Assembly: GCF_014083985.1 (NCBI RefSeq)
Contig: NZ_CP046907.1
Span: 5,900,501 to 5,964,500 of the forward strand
DNA from: Streptomyces sp. SCUT-3
GTDB lineage: Bacteria > Actinomycetota > Actinomycetes > Streptomycetales > Streptomycetaceae
Length of the DNA: 64,000 nt
Direction of reading: 5' to 3'
The stretch's first letter is position 1. The number at the start of each line of letters is the position of its first letter. Of this stretch, positions 8,653 through 16,379 are shown one piece after another. Below the pieces are notes generated by a model. That model made no database searches and had not been told where the DNA came from. It saw only the letters and a list, made by a program, of their open reading frames with translations. The position numbers and the translations under genes were made by a program.

Positions 8653-9327
8653 TCACCCGAGGACGAACGGGAGCCTCGCGGCCAGCCCGCCCGGCCCGCC
8701 CAGTTCGGCCTTCTCGGCGGCGGTCGGGGCGCGCCGTCCGGTGCCGACCAGCAACGCCGCCTCGTCGGAGAACGAGGCGGGGAACGCGGCCCGGGCGATC
8801 CTCTCCAGCATCTCGCGCGACCGGGCAAGCCCCTCCGCGGGCGGTCCCGCCACGTTCGGGAGGTGCGCGACCAGGTCGAGGTGGTGCAGCGTCCACTCCA
8901 GGACGTACGCGGAGAGGTAGTCGCCCGCGGTGAGGACCTCCCCGCGGGTGGCGACCCGAAGGCCCGGGTCGGCGAGTTCGGCGGCGCGGCCGGCGGCGGA
9001 GCCGACGTCGTCCAGGTGGAACTTGAGCAGCCGCGGCTCCCGGTAGGCGGCGGCCAGCCGGACGGTCAGCGCGTCGAGCGGGTCGTCACCGGCCGGCGGC
9101 GTCCCGGTGACCTCCCAGTAGGTCACCGCGTCGCGGGTCGGTTCCGCCTCGGCGGGGGTCACGAGGGTGATCAGGACGTCCTGCGAGTCGACGACCAAGT
9201 GGCACGCCAGGTCCCGTACGAGCCAGCCGGTACAGCCGGACGGCTGCGCGAAGTCCTCGTCCGGCAGTTCGGCGACCGCCGTGCGCAGCGCCGTCCACGA
9301 GCGTGAGAAGAGATCCACATCCGGCAA
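8653..9327 (-). CDS. Maleylpyruvate isomerase-family (mycothiol-dependent, DinB-fold) protein
   Basis: A 224-residue protein of the actinobacterial mycothiol-dependent maleylpyruvate isomerase N-domain family. It begins with the typical WTALRTAVAELPDEDFAQPSGCTGW followed by VRDLACHLVVDSQDV. The His residues there and in LEWTLHHLDL (near residue 145) are the expected metal ligands of the DinB-like four-helix fold. Relatives use mycothiol as thiol cofactor in isomerisation, conjugation or resistance reactions. It is monocistronic and no pathway genes lie nearby, so the substrate is unknown. Confidence 0.8.
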   Translation of the reverse strand: MPDVDLFSRSWTALRTAVAELPDEDFAQPSGCTGWLVRDLACHLVVDSQDVLITLVTPAEAEPTRDAVTYWEVTGTPPAGDDPLDALTVRLAAAYREPRLLKFHLDDVGSAAGRAAELADPGLRVATRGEVLTAGDYLSAYVLEWTLHHLDLVAHLPNVAGPPAEGLARSREMLERIARAAFPASFSDEAALLVGTGRRAPTAAEKAELGGPGGLAARLPFVLG

Positions 9328-9416
9328 GGTAGTGCGGTGCCGGAACGACGGACAAGCACATTCCGGACGGCCGACTCATGTGCCTGGACGCCCGGCCCGA
9401 GCCGTCGGCGCGGAGA

Positions 9417-9505
9417 AGCCCGCGCGCCGCGCGGGGCCGAACCGACGGCAGGCGGTGGTCCGGTACCGGTGGACTGCCGGTACCGGACCGTCGTGCGTTC
9501 CGGCC
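9417..9505 (+). repeat. Relic of a DUF397 gene 3' end with its terminator
   Basis: From about 9426 the sequence follows the end of the DUF397 gene at 12086-12165: the last codons (GCCGCGCGGGG), the following GAACCGACGGCAG, the GGTACCGG-centred hairpin, and the tail GTGCGTTCCGGCCGGGG. The stem here is 9457-9469 with 9477-9489 (13 bp, 7-base loop). The rest of the gene is absent. It still probably works as a terminator for neighbouring transcripts. Confidence 0.6.
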
Positions 9506-9614
9506 GGGGGGCTCCGTGGGCTCCGGGGGCTCCGGGGGCTTCGGGGTGAGACCGGTGAGCTCACACGGTGGGGTGCCGCGTGTTCCTCGGGGGAGACGGG
9601 TGGTTCACCCGACC

Positions 9615-10772
9615 TCAGTCACAGGTGCGGGGGTTCGTCCACAGCTGCCGGAACTGGTCGATGTACCGGTTGGTGACCCACCCGTCGACGATGCGCAGCA
9701 TCGCGTCGTTGGCGCGGGTCGCCGAGTTCTCGGTGAGGTTGTAGGAACCGACGAACACGGCCTTGCGCCACTCGCCGGCGTACTTCGCGTCGAGCAGGAG
9801 CAGCTTGTTGTGGTTCCAGCCGTCGCAACTGACGTTGGTGGGGTCGATGCCGCCGGCCACCAGGGCGTCCCAGCCGGCCCCCTTCTGCACGACGACCTTG
9901 ACGTCGCAGCCGAGCGCTTCCAGCCGGTTCAGCTGGGCGACGATGCCGTCGGAGTAGGAGCTGGAGTCGAGCAGACTGGCCTCCATCCAGACGCGGTCGT
10001 TGCCGTCCGCGCACGCGCTGACGTTGCCCAGGACGTCGGCCACCCGTGTGCTGGAGGGCTGCGGGTAGAAGTACGCCTTGGACAGGTCGTTGCTGCCGTC
10101 GATGGTCCGCGATGCGTCCGTGCTCCAGGTGACGCCGTCGTAGGTCCAGCTCTTGGCGTACAGGCGGCGCCAGTAGTTGACGTACGCCGAGAACAGGGCG
10201 TCGTCGTCCCGGACGATCAGCATGTTCTGCGCGTGCTGGGCCTGCGTCGCGCCCAGGTTGCTGGACGACTGCAGGACCAGCTTCGTGGCGCCCTTCTTGA
10301 TCAGGAAGAACTTGTTGTGCATCGCGCCGGAGCCGGCGGTCATGCAGGCGTCGGCGCAGTAGGTGATGTCGATGTCGGCCTTGGCGAGTTCCGTCTTGAT
10401 GCCGGCCTCGGCGGTGCCGACGACCAGGCGGACGCTCACACCGCTCCTCGCGGCGTTCACCAGGGAACTGGCCAGGGACAGCCCGCCGCCGTCGACGTCC
10501 CAGTCGTAGAGGGCGACCCGTACGTAGTTGCCCGTCTCCCCGGCCGCCGCCGCGTCGGCGGTCGCGTCGATCTTGCCCTTGATCTTGGAGACGAGCAGGG
10601 TGTTCTCGGTCTCGCCGTAGATGAAGCAGGTCTCGTAGTTCCCGTACTCGTCGCAGCCCGCGGTGGCGGCCGACGCGCGCGGCACGACCACCACCGTGAG
10701 CAGCAGCGAGAGGACGAGCAGCAGGACCGGTCTCAGCGAACGCGATCTGTGAGTAAACCAGTTGACGATCAT
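9615..10772 (-). CDS. Secreted phospholipase D-like protein
   Basis: A 385-residue exported protein of the PLD superfamily. The chosen ATG at 10772 gives a classical signal peptide: basic start, hydrophobic LRPVLLLVLSLLLTVVVV, then a probable AxA cleavage near PRASA. Upstream codons in the same frame look non-coding. Two phosphodiesterase half-sites are visible. The first is MHNKFFLIKKG (H-x-K without the usual Asp) with SSSN; the second is NHNKLLLLDAKY (full H-x-K-x4-D) with VFVGSYNLTENS. The pairing of one complete and one reduced HKD motif is seen in small secreted Streptomyces PLD-like proteins. Cysteines near both ends suggest disulfides. Substrate (phospholipid, nucleic acid or wall polymer) is unknown. 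Confidence 0.85.
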   Translation of the reverse strand: MIVNWFTHRSRSLRPVLLLVLSLLLTVVVVPRASAATAGCDEYGNYETCFIYGETENTLLVSKIKGKIDATADAAAAGETGNYVRVALYDWDVDGGGLSLASSLVNAARSGVSVRLVVGTAEAGIKTELAKADIDITYCADACMTAGSGAMHNKFFLIKKGATKLVLQSSSNLGATQAQHAQNMLIVRDDDALFSAYVNYWRRLYAKSWTYDGVTWSTDASRTIDGSNDLSKAYFYPQPSSTRVADVLGNVSACADGNDRVWMEASLLDSSSYSDGIVAQLNRLEALGCDVKVVVQKGAGWDALVAGGIDPTNVSCDGWNHNKLLLLDAKYAGEWRKAVFVGSYNLTENSATRANDAMLRIVDGWVTNRYIDQFRQLWTNPRTCD

Positions 10773-11058
10773 TCGACTGATGATAGGAGAGCGTGTCCGC
10801 GTCAACTCCGTCTCTGCGCCCCTCCGTTTTCCGCAGCTCTGCCGCCGGCGGCCTCCGGGCAGCGGATGGCGCGGAACGGCCGGACGGGCCGGTGGACGTC
10901 CTGCGCCCTCTCGCACGGGTAATGGTTGTAGGGCTGCGCGGGGCGGTTTGTCGGGGGTGTAGGGCGCGTGGGGCGTGTGTTCTCGGTGGGTGAGGTCGTT
11001 AGTCGTGGGGGAGGCCGTGCGAGGGAGCGCGGTCGGGATGCGACGGAGGTGAAGGGCT

Positions 11059-11895
11059 GTGGCGGGTGCGGGACGACCCGATCAGCCGGAGGGGGACGGC
11101 TCGGGGGCCTTCCTGAGGTGTTTCGGCCGGCAGGTGAAGCTCTTCCGGGAGCGCGCCGGGTGGACGCAGGGCCAGCTGGGTGCACGGATGGGCTATGGGG
11201 AGGACATGGTCTCGGCGGTGGAGCAGGCCCGCCGTATCCCGAAGCCGGAGTTCGTCGACCGGGCGGACGAGGCCCTGGGCGCCGGCGGAGTGCTGTCCGC
11301 GATGAAGGAGGAAGTGGCCCGGGCCCGCTACCCGGCGTTCTTCCGGGACGCCGCGCGTCTGGAGGAAGAAGCGGTCGAGGTGCACGTCTACGCCAACCAT
11401 GTCGTGCCCGGTCTTCTCCAGACCGAGGAGTATGCGCGGGCGGTCTTCGCGATGTGGCGTCCGCGACTGGACGAGGAAACGCTGGAACGGCGTGTGGCGG
11501 CGCGGCTTGCGCGGCAGGACGTCTTCACCCGCCGGCCTGCTCCACTGGTGAGCTTCGTCGTCGAAGAGGTCGTCCTCCAGCGCCCCATCGGTGGAGCCGC
11601 GGTTCTGCGCGGGCAGTTGGAAAAGATCCTGCAGGCCGGGCGGGAACGCAACGTGGAGATCCAGGTCATGCCCACCGGACGGGAGGAGCACGCCGGGCTG
11701 GGCGGCCCCCTGACGTTGATCGAGACGAAGACGCAGCAGCGAATCGCGTACGTGGAGGTGCAGGAGGACAGCCGCCTGCTCACCGAACGCGCATCGGTAC
11801 GCCCGTTGGAGGCGCGGTACGGCATCATTCGAGCTCAGGCTCTCACCCCCTGGGAGTCGTTGGCGCCCATCGAGGAGCTGTTGGGAGCGGTATGA
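11059..11895 (+). CDS. XRE-family regulator with DUF5753 domain (copy A)
   Basis: A 278-residue protein with a Cro/C1-type helix-turn-helix near residues 22-75 (KLFRERAGWTQGQLGARMGY, MVSAVEQARRIPKPEF) followed by the DUF5753 domain (VVPGLLQTEEYARAVF, FVVEEVVLQRPIGG, VEIQVMPTGREEHAG). In Streptomyces such regulators are encoded beside a DUF397 protein and act in development or antibiotic control (the WhiJ/Scr1 type), partly like toxin-antitoxin pairs. The GTG at 11059 has a good site (GGAGGTGAAGGG). The stop overlaps the DUF397 start (ATGA). The paralogue at 14998 has an almost identical DNA-binding half, so both may bind the same operators. Confidence 0.9.
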   Translation: MAGAGRPDQPEGDGSGAFLRCFGRQVKLFRERAGWTQGQLGARMGYGEDMVSAVEQARRIPKPEFVDRADEALGAGGVLSAMKEEVARARYPAFFRDAARLEEEAVEVHVYANHVVPGLLQTEEYARAVFAMWRPRLDEETLERRVAARLARQDVFTRRPAPLVSFVVEEVVLQRPIGGAAVLRGQLEKILQAGRERNVEIQVMPTGREEHAGLGGPLTLIETKTQQRIAYVEVQEDSRLLTERASVRPLEARYGIIRAQALTPWESLAPIEELLGAV

Positions 11896-12098
11896 ACGTC
11901 GAGGAACCGTTCAAAGCGGAGTCGGGGCTCACCTGGTTCAAGAGCAGCTACAGCAGCGGTGCGGGCGGCGAGTGCGTCGAGGTGGCCGCCGGGCCCGGCG
12001 CCGTCCGTGTCCGGGACTCGAAGGACAAGGCGGGGCCGGTGCTCTCCTTCTCCCCGGAGGAGTGGGCCGCGTTCGTGGAGTTCGCCGCGCGGGGCTGA
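11892..12098 (+). CDS. DUF397 domain protein (copy A)
   Basis: A 68-residue DUF397 protein with the family signature: WFKSSYSSGAGGECVEVA at the N-terminus, VRVRDSKDKAGPVLSF in the middle and EEWAAFVEFA at the end. It is translationally coupled (ATGA) to the XRE regulator, the classical arrangement in which the small protein is thought to bind or modulate its partner. A long hairpin follows at once. Confidence 0.9.
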   Translation: MNVEEPFKAESGLTWFKSSYSSGAGGECVEVAAGPGAVRVRDSKDKAGPVLSFSPEEWAAFVEFAARG

Positions 12099-12110
12099 AC
12101 CGACGGCAGT

Positions 12111-12151
12111 CGGCGGGCCGGTACCGGCAGGCTGCCGGTACCGGCCCGCCG
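12111..12151 (+). terminator. Long perfect hairpin after cassette A
   Basis: Two perfect 20-base arms, 12111-12130 and 12132-12151, with one base between them (so an actual loop of about five bases) lie 12 bases after the DUF397 stop. The GGTACCGG core is shared with 9457-9489 and, in weaker form, 16052-16088. Confidence 0.75.
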
Positions 12152-12273
12152 TGCGTTCCGGCCGGGGTCCCCGACGGGGGATTCGCCGGAGGGCTTCCCG
12201 GTGCGGCCCGTCATGGGTGAGCGGTGGGGGATATTCCTTTGTGGGGCCGAAAGCACGGCCATAAGGTCCTGGC

Positions 12274-12636
12274 ATGTCCCTACGTACTCGTATGCGTCAG
12301 GCCCTCCCGGAAGCGATGCGCGCCCGCGACAAGGCCGCGGTGAGCGCCCTGCGCTCGACGCTCGCCGCACTGGACAACGCGGAAGCGGTGCCGGTGGGCG
12401 AAGCCGGGGCGCGCGGCTCGGCCCTCGAACAGTCACCGGTCGGCGCCGGTGCCACCGAGATGGCGCGACGTGAACTGAGCGAGTGCGGCGTGGTGGACAT
12501 CGTGCGGGCCGAGGTCGCCGAACGGCTCGAAGCCGCGGAGCAGTTGACCGCACCCGTCCACGCCGACCGAGTCGCGCGGCTCCGGGCGGAGGCCGCTGTG
12601 CTGCTTCGCTTCCTCGACGACCACGGCACCCCGTAG
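12274..12636 (+). CDS. GatB/YqeY-like protein
   Basis: A 120-residue protein that fits the GatB/YqeY domain family, known for its tRNA-binding tail domain in amidotransferases and as free-standing YqeY. The opening RTRMRQALPEAMRARDKAAVSALRSTLAAL and the later RAEVAERLEAAEQL are typical of short Streptomyces members. The start is preceded by a weak ribosome site. No functional partner is adjacent. Role in the cell is unknown. Confidence 0.65.
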   Translation: MSLRTRMRQALPEAMRARDKAAVSALRSTLAALDNAEAVPVGEAGARGSALEQSPVGAGATEMARRELSECGVVDIVRAEVAERLEAAEQLTAPVHADRVARLRAEAAVLLRFLDDHGTP

Positions 12637-12996
12637 GGCACGGCGGATCCGTTAGTGAACGGGAACGACCACCGTTTGAGCATCGGGGGCTGTGCGGACT
12701 CCTGAAGGCCGTGCTGCGGCCGAACAGCCGTGCGCCCTCCCGCCGGCCCGGTGCGACGCGGGGGAGGGTGGGGGGCGGCCCCGGGCCGGGAATCACTTGC
12801 CTCCGGCAGCCTTGAACATGTGGCCCTCGGTCTTCTCGCGGCCAGGAGCGTGGGCCGGTGAACAACTCCAGGAATGCCGCGCCTCGTAGTGGAGCGGGGC
12901 TGTCGGGCGCTGCTGTTGAAAAGGCGTGGCTGCCCGTCAGTCGTGGTGCGACAATCCGTCCGCATCTTGATCCAAATCCGCGTCCCGGAGGTTCGC
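12637..12996. other. Intergenic region, no gene recognised
   Basis: About 360 bases. The frames here show no convincing start and no coding-like composition. The only clear signal is CCCGGAG at 12984-12990, the ribosome site of the next gene. Confidence 0.5.
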
Positions 12997-13566
12997 ATGG
13001 ACATCGCCTCGCTGCTGCCGATGACCACGCCCCGATTGTCGCTGCGTCTGTTCACTCCCGACGACGCCGACGACCTGTACGCCTACCAGAGCCTGCCGAG
13101 CGTGGCGCGCTACTTGTACCGGCCGGCGCACACGCGGGAGCGCAGCGAACAGGTTGCGGCCGAGCGCGCGGCGCACTCGGTCTGGTGCGCCGACGGGGAC
13201 AAGCTGGCGCTTGCAGTGTGCCGACGCGATGAGCCCGGCCTACTTGGCGAGGTGACGCTCACCCTGGCCGACGCCCGCGCCGCCCAGGCCGAGATCGGCT
13301 GGACCCTCGACCCACGTCACCAGGGGCACGGCTATGCGACCGAGGCGGCCGCAGCGCTGGCCGGGTTTGCCTTCGACAGGCTGGGCGTGCACCGGCTCTA
13401 CGCACGGCTGGATGTGGAGAACACCGGGTCTGTGCGGGTTTGTGAGCGCCTCGGGATGCGTCGGGAGGCGCACCTGGTCGAGAACGACCTCGACGGGGAT
13501 CGCTGGGGCAGCGAGTACATCTACGCGGCGCTGGCCGCGGACATCGGCGGTCGATCAGGCAGTTGA
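12997..13566 (+). CDS. GNAT-family N-acetyltransferase (RimJ/RimL type)
   Basis: A 189-residue GNAT enzyme. It begins with TPRLSLRLFTPDDADDLYAY, as in RimJ/RimL acetyltransferases, and has the acetyl-CoA-binding motif A (IGWTLDPRHQGHGYATEAA, near residues 93-111) and motif B (LGVHRLYARLDVENTGSVRV, CERLGMRREAHLVEND). The enzyme moves an acetyl group from acetyl-CoA to an amine of unknown identity. ATG 12997 is preceded by CCCGGAG at good spacing; the frame is open further upstream but without coding character. Confidence 0.85.
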   Translation: MDIASLLPMTTPRLSLRLFTPDDADDLYAYQSLPSVARYLYRPAHTRERSEQVAAERAAHSVWCADGDKLALAVCRRDEPGLLGEVTLTLADARAAQAEIGWTLDPRHQGHGYATEAAAALAGFAFDRLGVHRLYARLDVENTGSVRVCERLGMRREAHLVENDLDGDRWGSEYIYAALAADIGGRSGS

Positions 13567-13578
13567 GCCCGGTGAACG

Positions 13579-13614
13579 GGGCTGTCCAGGACGGCTCCGA
13601 CGCCGTGATCACAC
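13579..13614 (+). repeat. 36-bp dispersed motif, copy 1
   Basis: GGGCTGTCCAGGACGG is followed six bases later by CGCCGTGATCAC. The same arrangement recurs at 16297-16335 (same strand) and 20440-20477 (opposite strand). All three lie beside IS debris or directly after a gene, which suggests element ends, but no transposase is clearly attached to this copy. Confidence 0.5.
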
Positions 13615-13691
13615 CAGCCCCAACCAAATCGTCCCAGCCGTCCTGTCATCCGATCCAAAGAGACGAGTGACCGTCGAGGGGGTAGACAGGG

Positions 13692-13898
13692 GTGGCCGCA
13701 GCACGCATGGCAGCAGCTGTGCTGGTGACATGGGCAGCGCTGATCGTGCTCCTGCTCGCGCCGTCGCCCCTGCCGGAGCAGTGGCGCTACCACATCCACT
13801 CTCCAGCGAGCGTGGGCCTGTGGCTGCTGGCCATGTTTGTCGCGCCCGTCGTGGTCTGTACAGTCAAATGGCCATGGATCAAGTCGGGCGGTAGGTGA
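13692..13898 (+). CDS. Small two-helix membrane protein (hypothetical)
   Basis: A GTG at 13692 opens a 68-residue frame with two clear hydrophobic stretches (AAAVLVTWAALIVLLLA, residues 7-23, and VGLWLLAMFVAPVVVC, residues 41-56) and a basic C-terminus. A GAGGGGG lies about 11 bases upstream. The composition fits a real membrane peptide, but there is no recognised family. Confidence 0.45.
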   Translation: MAAARMAAAVLVTWAALIVLLLAPSPLPEQWRYHIHSPASVGLWLLAMFVAPVVVCTVKWPWIKSGGR

Positions 13899-14023
13899 GC
13901 CCTCGACCTGCGTACAAGCTTGCGGACTACCCCGTAACGGCTGGTCATCGATAACGGGTCAGCTCGTTAGGACTTGTCCGGGCGATCATGTGACTGCTTC
14001 GTGCCCGAATCGCTGATGCAGGC

Positions 14024-14192
14024 ATGGGGCGGGGTGATTTGACGGACATGGGATGGGAATGGCTTCGGCCGTTTCTGCCGGTCGGCAACGGCCGTTGCGG
14101 TCGGTGGCGGGATCACCGGCAGGTGATCGACGGGATCTTGTACCGGGTGCGGACCGGGGTGCAGTGGCGTGACCTGCCCGCGTGGCGACGCC
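14024..14192 (+). pseudogene. IS5-family transposase, N-terminal fragment
   Basis: The frame from ATG 14024 reads LTDMGWEWLRPFLPVGN, then WRDHRQVIDGILYRVRTGVQW and RDLP, the usual start of IS5-family transposases. Family similarity stops near 14192, where the frame turns to low-complexity residues. Catalytic residues are absent, so this is a dead end-fragment. It abuts a second transposase N-terminus on the other strand. Confidence 0.75.
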
Positions 14193-14195
14193 GGC

Positions 14196-14286
14196 CACCA
14201 CCTTGCGGCCGCGACGGCGCTTCCGGCACCACGCGCTGGAACAACTGCCACAACTCGTCCGGCACCAGCCGCTCAACGATCCCCAC
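14196..14286 (-). pseudogene. Second IS5-type transposase N-terminal fragment, opposite strand
   Basis: Read from about 14286 leftwards the minus strand gives IVERLVPDELWQLFQRVVPE then APSRPQGGGR, the typical N-terminus of another IS5-like transposase of Streptomyces. It ends at about 14196, exactly where the plus-strand fragment ends. The junction therefore joins two different IS heads in opposite orientation, a sign of repeated insertion and deletion. Confidence 0.6.
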
Positions 14287-14323
14287 GCCGGAAGGCTACC
14301 GACCGCAAGGGGAAGGGCCGTAG

Positions 14324-14539
14324 TCAGCGGCCCATTCGGCGCTGCTTGTCGAACCGAAGCAACACCCGTACCAGACGCCACAGTCCGGCCACTGCTCCGA
14401 GCAGTGCGCCCCCCGCCAACACGTCCTTCTCCGCTGGACCAGAGAGGTCGACGACCTGGACGAGAGTCCAGGCGACAACAAAGATCACCCCGGCCAGCGC
14501 GGCGGCAGTCACCAGGGCAAAAACGATTTCCACCGTCAT
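14324..14539 (-). CDS. Small two-helix membrane protein (hypothetical)
   Basis: From ATG 14539 the frame gives 71 residues (84 from an upstream ATG at 14578). There are two hydrophobic segments, IVFALVTAAALAGVIFVVAW (first 23 residues) and VLAGGALLGAVAGLWRLV, and a basic tail (RFDKQRRMGR). No family is recognised. It lies next to IS debris, and its even codon use suggests it is real. Confidence 0.5.
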   Translation of the reverse strand: MTVEIVFALVTAAALAGVIFVVAWTLVQVVDLSGPAEKDVLAGGALLGAVAGLWRLVRVLLRFDKQRRMGR

Positions 14540-14578
14540 TGCGTCCTTTTCCCACCGTGACTCACGCCCCCTGTTCAT

Positions 14579-14865
14579 GCTGCAAGTCTCACAGCACGGT
14601 CAAGTCCACCGCGTCTGCGCCTGACCGCTGACTCTCACAGGCGGCTCGATCATCAATTGAGATGACGTCTGGTCCAGAGATGACGCAGCGAGGAGACCGC
14701 TGGAATCCCGTCCGTGCGTAATCGTGACGACACGCGCACATGGAGATCATGATTCCGTTTCGCAGGCGCAGGGTTTGCCCTGGAGCCCCCTCAGCTTCCT
14801 GGGACGGCGGCCGGGCACCCGTCCGGGGCGTCGGAGTCGGCCTGCGACCGTATCGGGGCGGGGGT
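14579..14865. other. Intergenic region, no gene recognised
   Basis: About 290 bases between the small membrane protein and the start of cassette B. Base composition is lower in GC than the surroundings in the first half. I see no coding frame, hairpin or repeat in it. Confidence 0.4.
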
Positions 14866-14997
14866 GCGGGTGATGGTTGTAGGGGGCGCACGCCGGGTTG
14901 TCGGGGTTGTGGGGCGTGTGTTCTCGGCGGGTGAGGTCGTTGGTCGTGGGGGAGGCCGTGCGAGGGAGCGCGGCCGGGATGCGACGGAGGTGGAGCT

Positions 14998-15834
14998 GTG
15001 GCGGGTGCGGGACGCCCCGACCAGCCGGAGGGGGACGGCTCGGGGGCCTTCCTGAGGTGTTTCGGCCGGCAGGTGAAGCTCTTCCGGGAGCGGGCCGGAT
15101 GGACACAGGGCCAGTTGGGGGCCCGGGTGGGGTACGGGGAGGACATGGTCGCTGCGGTGGAGCAGGCCCGCCGTATCCCGAAGCCGGAGTTCGTCGATCG
15201 GGCGGACGAGGTACTGGGCGCCGGCGGCGTGCTGTCCGCGATGAAGGAGGAAGTGGCACGGGCGCGTTACCCGGCCTTCTTTCGGGATTACGCGCGAATC
15301 GAGACGGAAGCCGTGGAGCTGCACGCGTACGCCGGCCAAGCTGTTCCCGGTCTGCTGCAGACCGAGGAGTACGCGCGAGCGGTCTTTCAGATGTGGCGTC
15401 CCCAGTTGGACGAGGCGACGGTGGAGCAGCGGGTGGCCGCTCGCCTGGCGCGCCAAGAGCTCTTCTCCCGGCGAGCAGTCCCGTTCCTGAGCTTCGTGAT
15501 CGAAGAGGTGGTTCTGAAGCGACCGTTCGGCGGAAGGCAGGTCCTGAAAGGCCAGCTGGAACAGGTGTTGGAGGCGGCTCGGCGGCGCAATGTCGAGGTC
15601 CAGGTCATGCCTACGGACCGGGAGGACAACGCCGGAGTGGACGGGCCGTTCACCTTGGTGACTCCCAGCGACGGAGAGCAACTCGCCTACCTTGAAGGGC
15701 AAGGACGTAGCACTCTGGTCACGAGGCGGGAAGAAGTCCGTGGGATTGCTCTCCGGTATGGAATCATCCGGGCGCAGGCTCTCACTCCCCGGGAGTCACT
15801 CGTCCTCATCGAGAAGTTGCTGGGAGAACGATGA
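14998..15834 (+). CDS. XRE-family regulator with DUF5753 domain (copy B)
   Basis: A 278-residue paralogue of the protein at 11059, same length. Residues 1-95 differ at only a few positions (including the helix-turn-helix KLFRERAGWTQGQLGARVGY). The DUF5753 part differs more, for example FLSFVIEEVVLKRPFGG against LVSFVVEEVVLQRPIGG and NAGVDGPFTLVTPSDGEQ against HAGLGGPLTLIETKTQQ. The pattern suggests the same DNA target but a changed ligand or partner surface. GTG start at 14998 with GACGGAGGTGGAG upstream; ATGA overlap with DUF397. Confidence 0.9.
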   Translation: MAGAGRPDQPEGDGSGAFLRCFGRQVKLFRERAGWTQGQLGARVGYGEDMVAAVEQARRIPKPEFVDRADEVLGAGGVLSAMKEEVARARYPAFFRDYARIETEAVELHAYAGQAVPGLLQTEEYARAVFQMWRPQLDEATVEQRVAARLARQELFSRRAVPFLSFVIEEVVLKRPFGGRQVLKGQLEQVLEAARRRNVEVQVMPTDREDNAGVDGPFTLVTPSDGEQLAYLEGQGRSTLVTRREEVRGIALRYGIIRAQALTPRESLVLIEKLLGER

Positions 15835-16037
15835 ACATCGAGGAATCCGCGGTCCATGGGGCGGAGTCGGCCTGGTTCAAGAGCAGCTACAGCGGCGGTG
15901 CGGGTGGCGAGTGCATAGAGGTAGCCGCTGATTCCTCCACCGTCCGTGTCCGGGATTCGAAGGACACGGCGGGGCCGGTGCTCTCCTTCTCCCCGGAGGA
16001 GTGGGCCGCGTTCGTGGAGTTCGCCGCACGGGACTGA
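15831..16037 (+). CDS. DUF397 domain protein (copy B)
   Basis: A 68-residue DUF397 protein that shares WFKSSYSGGAGGECIEVAA and VRVRDSKDTAGPVLSFSPEE with the protein at 11892. The differences lie mainly in the first 15 residues and in residues 34-38. It is coupled to its XRE partner by ATGA. Whether partners are specific or can cross-talk is a good question for this pair of cassettes. Confidence 0.9.
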   Translation: MNIEESAVHGAESAWFKSSYSGGAGGECIEVAADSSTVRVRDSKDTAGPVLSFSPEEWAAFVEFAARD

Positions 16038-16051
16038 ACCGCCGGTAGGCA

Positions 16052-16088
16052 GTGGGCCGGTACCAGTGATCCGCCAGTACCGGCCCAC
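16052..16088 (+). terminator. Hairpin after cassette B
   Basis: Arms GTGGGCCGGTAC (16052-16063) and GTACCGGCCCAC (16077-16088) form a perfect 12-bp stem with a 13-base loop, 14 bases after the DUF397 stop. It matches the position of the hairpin at 12111 but is less complete. Confidence 0.65.
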
Positions 16089-16105
16089 CGAGGTCTTCCG
16101 TTCCG

Positions 16106-16379
16106 CAGGCCGGCCCCCTGTCGCGCGGACGAATCCCACTGAGGCTTGTTCCGTAAAAGGGTTTTCGGGCGAACAGGGGCGTGACCAGCCAGTTTTTGCC
16201 CGCTTGTCCGTTCGGTGAGGGTGAGGTTGTGCAAGCGAACGGTGCCGCTCATCGCATGGTGGACGCTGTCGCCCTTCAATCGGCGGTCAACGAACTGGGC
16301 TGTCCAGGACGGGGCCAACGCCGTGATCACGCCAGTCGCATCATGATCATTTCACCTGCACGGCCAGGCCGGAGCAATG
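16106..16379. other. Non-coding region with 36-bp motif copy 2 (16297-16335)
   Basis: GGGCTGTCCAGGACGG starts at 16297 and CGCCGTGATCACGCC ends at 16335, the second copy of the dispersed motif. The minus strand has an open frame through much of this stretch, but it overlaps the DUF397 gene and terminator and has no recognised family. Possibly IS debris. Confidence 0.4.

Larger units (their letters stand above)
10917..12167 (+). repeat. XRE/DUF397 cassette, copy A
   Basis: This segment and 14866-16105 are diverged direct copies about 3.94 kb apart. Similarity begins at ATGGTTGTAGGG some 140 bases upstream of the XRE gene, continues through the promoter region (GTGTGTTCTCGG, GGGGGAGGCCGTGCGAGGGAG), both genes and the GGTACCGG hairpin. 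The first third of the XRE gene is nearly identical between copies; the ligand-domain part is more diverged. Confidence 0.75.
14866..16105 (+). repeat. XRE/DUF397 cassette, copy B
   Basis: Diverged direct copy of 10917-12167, covering the upstream region, both genes and a degenerate version of the terminator hairpin. The order of parts is identical. The stretch between the two copies carries a YqeY-like gene, a GNAT, small membrane proteins and IS5 fragments. Confidence 0.75.

Noticed and set aside
15887-16330. Minus-strand frame covering the DUF397 copy B and the 36-bp motif
   Set aside because: It overlaps a real gene and terminator and shows no family; the part over the motif is probably IS debris at best.
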